A stretch of DNA of 64,000 nucleotides from Watersipora subatra (GCF_963576615.1 NC_088717.1:37018802-37082801); one strand, 5' to 3'; counted from the first letter of the stretch, positions 34,889 to 49,000 are shown. Notes: generated by a model not told the origin, from the sequence alone. Program-made: numbers and translations.

Positions 34889-37800
34889 TCATAAGTCCTT
34901 GAATTTAAAGGTTGCATACAGAGGGAGGTGGTCAGAAGGGAATACATCATTTGGAAATGTATTAATGTTCTGCGGCCCTGGGATATCCAGAACTGCGGAT
35001 GGAGAAAGACTTTCTGGGGTGTATAATATGTAGTCCAAGCAGCTTCTTTCTATCTCCTGGTTGTTAGTTTCACAGCAGCTGGTGAATTCAGGCTCCCGAC
35101 CCTAGACATCACAGACATGTTGATGAAGACTTATAATTGATGAAGAAATGATTATCAGAAGCCTTTTTGAAAAATGGCTAAAATGGTTTTGTGTCATAGA
35201 CATGGAAAGAGAATTTTTAGTTTACAATTTTTAACAAATGGTTCTTTGGCTCAAAACCGTAGTCATTGGTGAGATGTTACATCATCAGAGATGTCACGTT
35301 TGGTAGACATTGTAGGTTTGTAGCAATATTAGTCATGCTAACTGTATATGAGATGGCATCCAGGCATGATAAGCAATTTATACATTTGTACAACTTAGCG
35401 TATGTAGTTTATCACAAGCTAGCTGGACAAGCACTCATTTGTTTCTGAATATCACATCAGCAACAATTCATGATGTATCGACTCACCATGACAGATTTAT
35501 AAACGCTCAAGTATTTCCTTGGCAGACTCAGAGGGTACACTACGTCACCTAATCTCTACAACAAAATGCAGAATTGCTTTTATAAATAGTAAATATTTCT
35601 TACAATATGATTCAGACACGCAGCTTAGCAAGGTTTCGTTAGAGATGTGAGGAATCAGTCAACATGAGTATTCAAGAGCTGTTAATAAGTTGGGTTGCAT
35701 CATGTCTGATTAGCAAAACCATTTATATCAGTAGCAACAATTAGTTGAGGTGATCTTCCAGCAGCTGAGGTAATCATATCAGCATCACACTGAAACTAAA
35801 AACAGTTGGGCAACAATATGTAGAAAGCAGCAATATCATCATCAAACTAACAGAGAAAGAAAAGAGAAAAGGAGACAGTGAGAGAGGGAGACAGTGAGAG
35901 AGAGTGAAAGAGTGAGTGAAGGACTTAGCATGCTAGCATGCCTATAAATTTTAGTTATGTAAGTCGAAGGAATCTTTCCCCAAATTTTTGTGAATTCTCT
36001 ACAAAAATAATTCTTCCCCCATATACTTTATATTTTAAAAAAATCTGGTTACTATAGAAACCAACCTGATGTTGCACTCGTTCTTGACCATCAAAGTCTG
36101 CACTTAGGAGGTTTTGTAAAGCTTCTTCAGAGAGTGCGCCATTCTCTATGTAGCTGTAGGAGACACCATCTGGGTGTGAGTTAAAGTCAGCACTAAATAT
36201 TGCTGGAATTCCTTTTCCAAATATCTCAAAGTGCTTCTCTACACAATACATCTAGAAACAGTGATCAAATAGTTAAGTTGCTATTAATTCAACACGACCA
36301 GTTTAGGCTTTTAATATAAAATGTTTTATATAAAAACATTCTTCACTCTAACACTTTGGGATTATGTTTAAAAAATCCTAGCTCTATACATGATGTCAGA
36401 CTGATTCATTGTGTTTAGAGCAGCCATACTATTAGCTGCATTCACACTATGGCTTCTGAAATTGCTATTTGAGTTTCACTACCAATACTCAGATGATTCT
36501 GCTGAGGAGTTATTTACTCTGATGAGGGAATAACTCCTTAATTGGCTTTACACCAAATGAAACTTAGATATTATAACTATTGATGAAAGCAAATAATACA
36601 AATCTGTCCAAGTCGAAGGAGCGATTTTATAGATACTCCATAACTCCTTTTATGGAGTATCTATAAATAGGTTAATATAACTCCTTTTATGGAGTACCTG
36701 TAAAATTTGCAAAGCTGGGTACTTGTATCCTTTGCAAGTGATGTGCGTGCTGCACACACCCAGCTTATGTCCTTCTTTACTTTGAAGTTGCGCCATTACA
36801 CAGCCTGGAGGAAAGGCAATTCCTGGATATGTTGATTTCTCCTTCATGTATTCTACCAAGGAAAAGATAACTCCAGATTCTAATCGTTCTGTCAGCAACT
36901 CTTCAATTTTGTCATGAATAAGGAACTCATTGAAGGATATTAAGGAAAACTTGTTCTTCTTGAAGCAGATCGCTATACCGAGGTAGTCATATGAACTGAA
37001 ACAACAATAAAAACAGAACTACAGACATGAGTGGGTAAATTTAATTAATTTAGAGAAGTTGGTGTGTTGAAGCACAGATATTCATAAGATTACATTGTAA
37101 CTCAGTTAATTCATGCTACACTTTAAATGCATACATGTACTAGATGGCATTGCCCAGGTAATAAAAAAGTCTTTGCACAGAAAATTTATTTTTATTTAGC
37201 ATATATACAGCATTTACCTTTCAAGTTTTGTTCTTTTAAACTTCAAATCATGAGAATGGGGTTTTGTGCAGATGAAATAAATTAAGTAAAAAATAAAACA
37301 ACTGTAAAGGTGTTTAAATGTGAAATAATTAGCAAGTAATGGTAGATACAGTCTTTTTTGCTATAATAATTACAATGGAAAACAATTTGATACTGATACA
37401 ATTAATACAAACTGAGAAAACAAAATAAAATTTGTGAATATGTTGAATTAATAATAACAATAAGTACATAGAAATGTGTGTATGAAAAGGTTATTGTTGT
37501 AGCATAAGCTAACCATACAAACTCTGAATACAACGATGCCGGCACCTCTTAATACTAATACCAACATATAGCAATGAAGCGCATGAGGATACTTTGTCTG
37601 ACCAAATGGAGAGATAATGAGGAGGCAACACCTACTCAAAATAACAAAGCATAAAACTGTCTAAGTGAAAAGTCTTAAGCTTTTAGTAATAAGCCCTCGA
37701 GAAAAGCTGGAAACTGAAAGCGTCGCGTAACATATTTGAAATTGAGACAGATTTAAAAAATAGGTAACGAATCTTGAAATGAAAAAGAAAAAAAACGTTT

Positions 37801-40082
37801 CCAAAGAAAAACAAACGCAATAGGTAACAAGTACTATTTAGATTGTAATCTGCAATCACAATAAGGATGGATAAGATAATTAAGAATGATAAGGATGGTT
37901 TGGCCTAGTGGTTAGACGCGCCTGTTAAAAAATTGGAGGGTTGGATGTTGTGAGTTCAAATACGGTTGGAAGTAGGTTTTGGTTACCCAGATTTTAATTG
38001 CTATAATAGGACACGGGGATGACAAACCAGCAAAAGACAAAGAATCACTAAGATTTGTATACGTAGATTAAAGCCAATTAACAAATATGGCAGACGATTA
38101 TACATAGCATTGAAACAAATATGGCAGACGATTATGCATAGCATTGAAACAAATATGGCAGACGATTATACATAGCATTGAAACAAATATGGCAGACGAT
38201 TATACATAGCATTGAAACAAATATGGCAGACGATTATACATAGCATTGAAACAAATATGGCAGACGATTATACATAGCATTGAAACAAATATGGCAGACG
38301 ATTATACATAGCGTTGAAACAAATGAATTACCGTATATAAAACAATGTCTATGCGCGACAAAGAGAAAATATTAAAATTAGAAGTAAAATGCTAAATTTT
38401 TGGTAAGCAATGGTTAGTAAAGTGATCATGAATAAAAGAGGTTTTGATTATTGTGTTACCAGGTAATTGTGAGGTCACTAGAATGTTTAAGTAAAAGCGA
38501 TGATGGAGGCAGCCATAACCTGTTCTAATTCAGAAGAAGTGAAGTTTGAGCCACATTAGCTTGTTAGCATGTTATTTTATGTTTACATTTTGTTTATATT
38601 TTCTTGTTTGAATCTCATTTCCTACTTATTCCCTTTACATTTACTGATAAAGCTGCAATGTTTTGAAAAGTTTAAATGTTGTATTTTGAATATTACTTCA
38701 GGTGCAGAGCCAAACACTAACTCTATATTTCATTGTACTTAGGAAAAGGTTTATGTCAAAGCGACTGTAAATTGAAGTTTGTCTGTACATATATGATAAA
38801 AATCGGCAACTGTCTTTTTAAGGATAAAGTTGTCTGCAGGTTGTTACAAAGTTAAATAGACATCAGAAATATATGAATGAGCAGATATGAATGTAGGTAT
38901 TCCTCTTTAATAACACTCATTGTACTTTCACAACATCATATTACCACGGCAATAATATTTAACATTGTTTTCATTATTTCAGTAATTTTGTCATTGGGTA
39001 AATCTTTTAAAAGATTTGAATTGATGTTTTGTGAATCATTCCTGCATTCAGTAAAGGAGTCGTCTCTCTTCTGATGAGCTGGAAATAAATAGGTCAATCA
39101 TACATTTGAAGCTGTGAAATTTAGCTGTAAATTAAGTAAATTATAATCAAGCCGCTTAAATAAAAAATAAACTACAATAACTGCTAAGCAACTCTCAATA
39201 AAAAATGTCCCGTCCGCTTTTTAACAGCAATCTCCAGATGGTTTCTTTATTTGGGCAAAAAATATGTTCATTTTTTTATTACTCTGACCACAAACTATCC
39301 ATGAAAAGCTAAATTAATCCTACCGCAGGTGCGTCACACTGTCGTATCCCATGGAATCCATGTCTGGCCCTAACGATGCATAGAAATACTGAGAATCAAC
39401 CTCTTGGAAGGTCACTATATCAGGTGCTAGCTGCTGTATTTCTCCCATAATCCTAGGATGACGACCTGAAGTCAAACGAGTGCATAAAGAAGTAAAAGCA
39501 GTAAAGAGAGCTACTCACAGCCTGTTTATTATGTACTCATCAGAGTTGCTATCAGCTCACTAGCTTTTGCACACAGAATTTTAATTGTCACCTAATCTTC
39601 ACTCAGTCTTCACTTAAAATCTTCCCTTTTCCTGCTCACTTGCTGTGAGTCGTGGGAGTCACGGATACTTACTAGTCACTGACTTTCTACTCACTCTCAA
39701 AAAAGTAGATGTACTAGCACTCACTACACTCACTACACGTCAAAGTCTGCTGACTCTTTACTCTCACCTCTAGAGTAAGTTGACTATCAGTACTCTGACC
39801 TATACTCACTATCCATGTGCTTGAACTGATCTTTGCAGTAAGAATACGCTCCATCAATAAGAAAGCCTTTTCCTCCCTTGGGAACGGCTGCATCACCTAG
39901 TAAGTTGTACTGCATCACAGAGAAACCATTGCTTGTAGCTGGGGAGCTCTCTGCACTTGAGTACTTCAAATGGCGTTGTTGAAGACTGTCTGCCATATTC
40001 ACTATCTGGGCATCAAAATTATGTGTTACAATAGATATGCAAACGATACCTTCATAGACTGGTAGACCTCCTTAGGCAGCAT
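34889..40082 (-). CDS. CCR4/angel/nocturnin-type EEP nuclease, copy B
   Basis: Paralogue of the 11223-19927 gene. Exons 40082-40050, 40005-39810, 39465-39324, 36995-36698, 36251-36066, 35555-35487 and 35101-34889 have exactly the same lengths as copy A (33, 196, 142, 298, 186, 69, 213 nt) and stay open for 378 aa. All catalytic signatures remain (QYNLLGDA, TFQEVDSQYF, STHIT, FSADFNSHPDG, FPSDHLPLYATF). Differences include THITWKEYKYP to THITCKGYKYP, SAYKSVM to SVYKSVM, and several changes in the segment after FSLIS. Equal exon lengths despite heavily rearranged introns argue for selection on both copies. A ~1.25-kb package of repeats (37120-38380) sits in the intron between exons 3 and 4 only in this copy. 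Confidence 0.88.
37120..37860. mobile_element. Dispersed repeat, copy with ttgcccaggtaa end (B-specific)
   Basis: Shares with 40495-41900 the end ttgcccaggtaa, followed by tctttgcacagaaaa, then tttttgtgcagatgaaataa-like and acaacgatgccggcacctc-like segments in the same order. Block A lacks it at the equivalent position (near 16600). Class unknown; no protein is recognised. Confidence 0.55.
37895..38077 (+). mobile_element. tRNA-derived SINE
   Basis: ttggcctagtggttagacgc (A-box) and gtgagttcaaatacggtt (B-box) are spaced as in a tRNA. The tail includes aattgctataataggaca and agaatcactaagatttgtat. A diverged relative lies at 51545-51700. Confidence 0.7.
38078..38330. repeat. 34-bp minisatellite, seven units
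   Basis: Nearly identical copies of aaatatggcagacgattata plus catagcattgaaac, starting at the 3' end of the SINE. Uniformity points to recent amplification. Confidence 0.95.
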
Positions 40083-40494
40083 AGACCAAATGTAGTATTA
40101 GATTGGTAATAGAGATTGTCACTCATCTCACTTCTTGTCACAGTAAGACAGAAAAGGTTTTTTTCTGGCTGAAACAGCCTGAAATATTATCACATTTATT
40201 TTCAAATAACCTGTTATTTTGATGTAACTATAGAGCATAGTGTTACAATCTTATAGCTCGCTGTTGAAAATACAGAATCTTTTGTCAAGAGTCGAGAGCT
40301 TATTGCTGAAAAGCTAGGGTTCATAATTGCAATCTGAAGGATGGACTTATCAGTTAACTCAAAATATTTGAACAGCCCAAACCAATTTATTAGGTGAAAT
40401 CATTCATGACTTCACAAGGCTCTTAAGGTATGAGCACACTTACAAGTTGTTGAGCATTTTCAAGGCCGATACCATCCAAGTAAATTTCACTCAC

Positions 40495-41900
40495 TGCAAC
40501 TCGATTTATTAATGTCCGGCGTTGCTCGGGTAACATAACTCTTTGCAAAGAAAAATTATTTTTATTTAACATATAACAACGGTTACCATTCTAACTTTCA
40601 AATTTAATATCATGAGAAAAGTGTGGTACAGTTTAAATAAATTAGACAAGACAAAAAAATTACACAAAACAAACAAAAACTGTAGTTTTCAAACTTTGTC
40701 AAGCAAGTTTAATTTTCAAACTTCATTTCACGAAAAAAATGTTTTGTGCAGGTCAAATAAATTGAACAAAATAAAACTACTATAAAAGGGTTTGAATGTA
40801 AATAGGCCTATGCAATAAATAGCAAGTAAAAAGAAACTTAAATCTGTTTTGCTACGATTATGATATAAAAACGATTTGGTAGTACTTTGGAAATTCTAAC
40901 TGATGCCCAAAGCAGTGAAAGTAAAGGGAATAACAATATTTTTTTCTAACGATTCTTATGAGATTATTACAATATTTAATTATAAGTTTGGATGACTATT
41001 GACGTTTTATAGTCACACTAACAACATCGATGATGGGCAGTATGTTACTGTTATTATTTTTGCTAAATGGTTTTGTTAAATAGATTTTCTAAAAATCTAT
41101 ATAAATATCACAACTTTTTGATATTGTTAGCTATGACGTTTTGAAATGTAAACAAAATTGTGCATTGGTTTTCTATTATTACTGTATTACTATATTAATA
41201 ATATTGGTTATTCTAATAATATCAGTGCATTTCACTTCTAATATTGCATTTCTCCTATTGCAGGGGAAGAGATATAAACATATAATCTTTTCCTTTCATT
41301 ATTGCTGTTTGTTGTATATAATAACACCCACACCCAGTACATTACAGCTACCATTGCAGTTATCCTATTGCACTGAAGTGCCATTTGACTGCTAATATTG
41401 CATTTCTCAACCATCAATACCCTTTCTTTTTTCCAATATCACTTTGGTCGTGGGCTGTATGATAGGGGAATTTCTAGTAATAACAATTCGTGCATAAAAG
41501 TGCGAATAAAAAAGTCACTGTTCCAGCAGAAGCTATCCATTAAAAATTTGAATACGACGATACTGGTACCTTTCGATACTGGTACAAATGTAAAAATGAA
41601 ATATCGTACTGTTCTTGTCTGACCCAACGGAAACAGAATGTATAAGCGATTCTTAGTGGAGATAATACAATTATCCGCGTGTACAGATTCGGCCCTGACC
41701 GCAATTTAGCTCTTGAACCTTACGAAAAACCGAAAATAGAAGTTCACGAAAATCATAGCGTTTCATAGAGCTAAATGAGCCAATTCAATTACACACGTAA
41801 TCGCGTTTACCCGCAAATGAGGCATTGGAGCGATACTTTTATTTAAAACATGAGAAGATAACTCTCAGTTTATATTGAACTTTTGAATTAAACAACAGGT
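40495..41900. mobile_element. Dispersed repeat, longer copy with cggcgttgctcgggtaa end
   Basis: Begins gtccggcgttgctcgggtaa, with an internal second copy of the tttgtgcaggtcaaataaat segment (about 40740). Homology with 37120-37860 continues to about 41760. Ends uncertain; open frames up to 84 codons look random. Confidence 0.5.
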
Positions 41901-42534
41901 TAGGGGTAAAAGTTTTGGGAAGGGATTAAATGAGAGAGTAGGGAGAATGCGAGTTAATTGTTAAGACTCCTCACAAAAAAGAATGTTTTTATGTTTGTGT
42001 TAATGATACCTTTGGTACTTTTGTGTCGTGTATGGTGTAGGTGGACATTAGAATAAAAACCTGCAGAGCCAGAGATTGCAATCTCTTCAGTAATGATTTT
42101 GTGTTATAGGTTTTGGTCAGAAGTTCTTTGACACTCTGCAAAAGTGGCCAATGACTACTCAGACGTGAGGTAAAAAATCATGTATCATTTTTCATGGCCA
42201 CTATCTCATTTGTAAAGCAATTTCTCACCTAATTCACCTCATATATCTTAAATATGACAAATCCATTTACACTGGCACTTGCTGAGTGATAGTGCTATAC
42301 TAACAAGCTGACAAATGACACTGGTGAAGTCATAGAACATTTAATCTAATTGTGCGATTCAGTTCATATACATTTGATCAGTGTTTATGTTTTCCTACCA
42401 CAACATTTTTATCATTATTAAATTCAAATTAAACATCAAATTAAATTAGTTGTTGCTTTCAAATTAAAAGTTATTAATTAATATGAAGGTTTAATATCAC
42501 ACATCAATACAAATGTCAATTACATTTTTTGGTA

Positions 42535-42665
42535 CTTACCTACATACATACTTACACACTTACATACTTTTATACTTATATAGGTACTTACATACTTACA
42601 CACTTACATACTTTTATACTTATTTACTTACGTACTCACACACTTACATAATTACATATCTACTT
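42535..42665. repeat. Tandem tacttacatac repeat
   Basis: Degenerate tandem copies of tacttacatacttacacact and variants. Confidence 0.8.
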
Positions 42666-43013
42666 GGACCTCTCACTAAACAGCTATAATTTAATAATCT
42701 GCTGCTTATTAAATCAATGTAACCAGTCAGCTACAGTTATATGTATGCATCATGTTATAAAATATGACAGCTTGAAGAGTGTCATTGACATCAGTAGCAA
42801 ATGCTTTTTTTCAAATTTATGAATTCCTTACTGCTAACAAATGTTTAATTATGATAAATATGTACTGTGTATTATAATATTTAATCTATGTTAAACAAGA
42901 TTCTTACTTCAGATTTACCTGGTTTTACATTAATAAAATAGTTTTGCAACTACAGATCGTGAGGTCTAAATATGTGATGAATAACAATCAGACTAAAGCA
43001 TAGAGAAAACACA

Positions 43014-46000
43014 TTATTTCTGATTTTCTCTCATATAATTGACACCACTAACAGAAGGTTCATAGAGTGATGTCATGTTAGGCGGCTGGATGGCATACTC
43101 TGCAGGTAGCAGTTGTCTACTCCTGTGAGTCTTCAATAAGAAGGCCTGTATCCTGAAACCAAGCTTCTGTTTGGTTCCACTTCCTTGTGCAAATCTCAGT
43201 TTTGGAACAGAGTCAACTAATACCATATTTTTTAAATGTGTTAAGAAATTAAATCTTTACTATAATAAGAGCTGCATTCGTCTACCCTTGCGTCTGCAGC
43301 CATGACTACAAGTTGATAAAAACAATCGCATCTTTCTGGATTCAAACACTCAACTATAAGCATAGCAGGACAGCACCTTTCCATCTGTGCCAACCAACCA
43401 CCCATTGCAAATTGCAGGACAAATGTACGCAGAGGTATTAAACCTAACGATGTTTTACTGCAAAGTGATTATTACAAGTAAAAATGGCGGAACCATCAAT
43501 AGCTATTTTATTATAATATATACATAGATGCATGTATATTAAAAGAACATTACACAATACACTAATGCAACAAGCATTTTCTATGTACAAAGGAATCAAT
43601 TATCCATGCAAACAAAGGCATCTACTACGGTATTTTAACACAAAAAAGTAATATGCCACAGAGCAGAGAATTTTTATAATATGCATATGTGTTTTTCACA
43701 AATAATAAAACTGTACACACTATTATATAACGGACACAGCATTAAGTCTGTGCTATGTTCAAGTGTGTAAATGTAAATAGGTTCAACAAGTCATGCACAC
43801 AACAAAAACTATATGGAACTAAGGCAAACTGTTCTAGCCTGAAGAGCCAGAAAATGGAAACCAAAAAATGTTGAAAAACATTAGAGGAAACAACTCCAAG
43901 TCCCATCAGAAAACCACAATCCACAACATACACAATGTGTATATATATACACCTACATAACGCACAAAATCTTGACATCTTAGTTAATTTCATGATGTAA
44001 ATTTTAGGGCAAGATATTCAATGAAGATATTTAATGTCCTGTCATTCATATCTCCATGTGAGCAGGATAATTTATGCAAATGTTGAATGTTATATACAAA
44101 CATATGATTGTCTTCCTTTATCACGTAAGTTATATCTCCTTGATCTACAGTAAACAAAAGACATAGAATAAGCTATGATATACATGGTAAACTAATACAT
44201 TTTAATGTGAAATCATTCTTTTTGATGTTGCATCATGCTCTCAAGTATTCCATTCGTTTGTCAATTTCATAATACTTTCTGGACGATTCTATGGCAGGTG
44301 TTTTGACTTCTATGTTGAGTGTTTATGCCAGCAGACTTTGAATTATCGCAAAATATTTTCTCATCTACATTGTTTTCCCAAGATCATTTTTTAACAAATA
44401 AAACGTCCATTTTTAGAAAATAGAATTGTGAAGTCAGTTATGTTTTTCAACCATTAATGAAATATATTTTTGCCCTTCTCTGCAAAAGTAATAAAAGTAG
44501 AAAGCACCCTTGAGAAATTCAAAATGTAAAATCGCACCTCTTTTCTTTGATTTCAGGCACACGGCTGTTGGAGTTCACAATATCAAACCGTTCCTCACCA
44601 TCTCCACTGCCTGATAGGATGTTACAATACGGATCATAGGTTTTATCTATTTTTTCCGGCATGCTTGGAGTCATCTTTCCTTCACCTGATTTGCCATAAA
44701 CATCCATATATACCAAATATAGTACCATTTTAATTGGTTATAGCAAAAACCAGTTAGCAAATGAAACACAAACAAATGATAATTAATCAGATATAGTGTT
44801 GAAACAGCATTTCAATCTTGAACCTATGTTTGTTCAGGGAACGAATCACTAATGTAGATAGGAATTTATGATACATATAGAAAAAATACATTATTTGTTC
44901 AACAATACTCATAAAACATGCACAGCCTCTGCTTGTAGTAAGCTAAGCAGACATCATACTCAATCTATGAGAGATTGCTCACACTACAGTACGTCTAAAT
45001 GAAAATAGCATGTAGATTTGCAGACTAGTAACAAATTGAGAAACCACAATAGCTTTATCAGGCTCCAACATTAAAGAAAGCCTTTGTTGTCTCAGTAGAA
45101 AACTGGCTCCCACTATGGACCTGAACAATATAATTTGTAAGTATACATGTCAATACTATTGACTATCTGTACTGAGTTCTCTAGCAATGATGTGTTTCAT
45201 ACAAAGCCAAGTTGTCCAATGTCTAACTAAGAGTTGTGAGAAGATGAAAAGATAACCAACATACAAGCATCAGCAGAAGTAGTGCTGTCAGGAACAGATT
45301 TTCTCCATTTCATCTTCTGGCACTTCATTGCAAATAGACATATGATCATAAGGAGAGTGATGAGAAGAAGCTGCAGGCAATTCATTCTTATCAGAGCGAA
45401 GACACTGTAAAAGTATTCTATGTAAAATACATCTTAACAATAGACAAGTGTGATTAGTGCTTTAGCAATCTTTAACCATATTTGAGGAGTTGTGAGCCTA
45501 CATCAGAGAGAAGACAATTAGCATGGTATACTCTGTCATGGCTGATGTTTATAACAAAATCTGAAATACTATTGTGGATTGTACAAGTCATGCTGAGCCA
45601 GACTCGGTCAGAGCCGAGCCAAACCAGCCAAGTCCCACTATATAAGAGCACGCACCCCAATCAGAAGGAAGAGCTGTTCCGCGCTTGTTCATTACATGTT
45701 GCATGCTTCCTATTGTAACCCTTATGAACGAAACAGACAAATATATATGTATAAACTTTTGCACTGAGTCTTGTACTTGTGGAGCAGTAAAGGTAGCGCA
45801 AAAAACCTTTGCAATGGTATCGAGTGGTATTTACAATGGTACAATGGTACCTTTACAATGGTACAAAGCGATCCACAATAAGCTCCACCTAAAGGCTCAT
45901 ACTGAAAGGACTTTTTGCTGCCTTCAAAGTGGCAGTAGAAAGAAACTCAGGAGAGCGGTGTAAGTCCTGTCAGCAAAACGGCAGCACAGAACCCACACGA

Positions 46001-49000
46001 CAACATGGAAGAAGAGGGACAGTAGAAAAACTGCCATACAAGTGGCAGAAACGTACTGGGAACCTCTCACTAACTAAGCTGCTTTCCAAGGCAGCAGTAG
46101 ACCAGCAAGAAAAGACAGTAGAACTGCTATAGAAGTGGCAAAAACCTGCTTGAAGGCTCCTTGCTTAACACATGGCTAACAGACAGGCAAAGAGTGTCGG
46201 CCCAGGCCCCAACCAATTAGCCGAAGCTTTGGAATGGGTAAGCCATTGCTGATGCCGAGGCCCCAAGAGCCGGCACGGCAATTTAAGACTCCCAATACAC
46301 AAGAAAAGGGGATGTGAAATACTTCATTACTTGCTTCATGAAGGTGGTCGATACCTATCACTGGATGGAAGGCGCAACTCTGGTACACCTCCGAAAGGCG
46401 GGGTGCAAGCAGGCCAAGGACTGCGGACAAGCCCAGAGACCAGAGGACGTGTTCAACGCTCTTCGGACAAGGTTTGGGCTATCCACTAAACAGGCATTGA
46501 GCCTGCTCAACACTCAGGCGAGGCAAGAAAATGTCACTCCAGGAGCTTGCCATGGACATGGAGAGGCTGGTACGCATCGCGTTCGGAGACCTCCCGAACC
46601 CTCACAAGATCAACATGATCATACAGGCCTTCTGCAGCTTACGGGGGAGACCCTGCTCTGCAACGACACTTCTTGGCGGTACTAACCTCCACGCTAGCAG
46701 ATATGCTGTGCGGGTCGAGAACGACTACCTACAAATACATGGGGGAGAGTGCAAGCCTGCTGGCTCTTCTGTGAGAGCCATGAAAAGAGAGCCCCTTAAC
46801 CGAGTGAGCTCAGCCGAGACCGAAATTATTGGCCAATTAGCAAAATTGGTCCAATCTCTCACGAATCCGGTGGAGGCTCTAAAAGAACCCCTGCCAATGC
46901 TACAACCTACCGACTGGGAGAAACTGCTCATGGAAGTACGCAAAAAACCGTGACCAGAGGACAACTCTTGCAGAAAGAGTAGCCGGTCTAGGCAAAGAAA
47001 ACAGTCAAGAACCGAGCCTGGCAGAAGATCTGGCCTGATTCAAGGCGGCTCTGGCAGAACCCGTGACATCTCCTACTGAATCCGGGCAAATACCGTCTGA
47101 AGTAGCACCATCAGAACCGGTCCGGCACAACCCTAGGCCGACCCAATCCACTAGGAGGCCAGATCGGTATAGAGGTGAGATATGTTATTCAGTAGAGTCA
47201 TTAGAAAATGGTCCAGAGGTCAGAAGGGAAAGCGGTAAAACGGCTCTCACAGCCGCTACCAATGCCTTCCCATTAAAGCACTCGCTCACCCTGGGCGCTA
47301 TCAGTTTGCTAGAGAACATAGACAGCGCCTGCGAGGCCTCTCTGCAAGAACTATTGACTTCGGTCACACAAAGCTTGGCAGAAGCTGAGGAAGTGCTAAG
47401 TGGACCAAAGCCGGCAAATATCATAGCCTATAAGGAAAATAGAGGAGAAGAGGAGACCGCGAACAAATCTAACATAAGCTACTCTGAGTCAGTCGTTCTA
47501 AAAATAAATGACGAGGGCTCGGAGGCACTATTCGAAAAAATCTTAACAAAGGAGTGGATGAGGTCTGCTAAGTGGCTGCCATGAGCACTGCAAAAAAAAA
47601 AACAAATAGAGCGCCTCCACTGTGGCGCTCGCTAACACGAGGCTCTGGCCCAGTTGACTCTCCCACAGGACATTAATTGGAGACCGTAGTCGCCAATGGG
47701 GGAGTGTGTTGTGGACTGTACAAGTCATACTGAGCCAAACTCGGTTAGAGCCAAGCCAAGCCAGCCAGGTAGAACGAGAGGCAGAGCCTCCCACTATATA
47801 AGAGCATGCGCCGCGATCAGAAGGCAGAGCTGTTCCGCGCCTGTTCATTACATGTTGCATGCTTTCTATTGTAACCCTTTATAAACAAAGCAGACAAATA
47901 TATGTATTAACTTTTGCACCGAGTCTTGCACTTGTGGAGCAGTAAATGTAGCGCACACAACCTTTACAATACTAAAGAATGTGTAACACAGAGTGTGTAA
48001 TACTACTAAGTAGTTATTTCACCAACTGACATCAATCAATCTTAATAATCATAAAGTCAAAAGCAAATAGACTAACTGTAGAAGGTGAGGTATGTACTCA
48101 TGTACTGTAGAAGGTGAGGTATGTACTCGAGCACATAAAAACTCAACTCGAAGCTTGAAATACTAAACTTAATTTTGTATCTTAAACGGATTGCGGAATT
48201 TTCACTCCTCATAAATTTCCAAATGTGAAAGATATAATAAATAACTAAAAATAACATAACAATGTTAAACAGTCGCTGATGTCATATAATATTGTAATCA
48301 ACCTACTCTCGCAGTGAAAAGAGGAGTTATGCTACTACTGTCCACTTCATCCGATCACACCTTAGTAATAACATGTTAGTCGCTCTGACAATCATTATGA
48401 TAATTGACCAGACTCACTTTGAATAAAAACAGTTGACTACTAGATCATAGTGAGACAGCGTCGGTTCTGGAGGAGATCTAATTCCCAGGTGGATTAACAT
48501 GTCATTCCACAAATCTAAAACATAAATGTGCTTTATATGTGGTTTTGTATGAAGTTTTTATTAACTTAAGGGCATTGTTAACGATAGCTATTTTGACTAC
48601 ATGATACTGAGTGAAGATCATGAGGTGTTTGAAAACATTTTAGATAAATTGATTGTACTTCCAGGAGAAAATGAAATGGCTACTCTTGCATTTTTATTAT
48701 AAATGGAAATAACAAGAAATAGAATGTTACTAGTTAGTTTTAAAATTAGGCTGGCATTGTATATTCATCAATGAGTTACAATGCATGTATGATGCTTCAT
48801 TTTTAAACTGACTGTTAGATAGGTTTCACTTCACGTAACTAGTTTCACATTGGCAAAAAATTTTTGCTTCGCTTATTGGCTTTCACTTAGTTCACTAGGT
48901 TTCCCTTTGCAAAGATGCCAGTAAATTCCCATTGGAAAAATGGTTTTGCTTTGTTCATTAGCTTTTCCTTCACTCATAAGTTTTTGTTTCGCATACCAAA

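Larger units (their letters stand above)
40083..43013. other. Intergenic region between the nuclease and membrane-protein genes, block B
   Basis: No supported gene. About 40395-40500 matches the ~160-bp repeat of block A. 40495-41900 is a dispersed repeat. 42535-42665 is a tandem repeat. From about 42870 the sequence matches block A again at 26170. Confidence 0.5.
45570..47968 (+). mobile_element. Non-autonomous LTR retrotransposon (~2.4 kb)
   Basis: LTRs at 45570-45813 and 47707-47968 flank an internal region with gag-like frames but no protease, reverse transcriptase or integrase. Flanks are ATAC at 45566-45569 and 47969-47972. Removing the element and one ATAC gives ctgaaatactaaagaatgtg, matching ctgaaatgccagagaatgtg in block A (29050), which is the empty site. 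Just inside the 5' LTR, tggtatcgagtgg (45815) resembles an initiator-tRNA-Met primer site. A polypurine stretch, aatgggggag, precedes the 3' LTR. It must be mobilised by a relative elsewhere. Confidence 0.92.
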
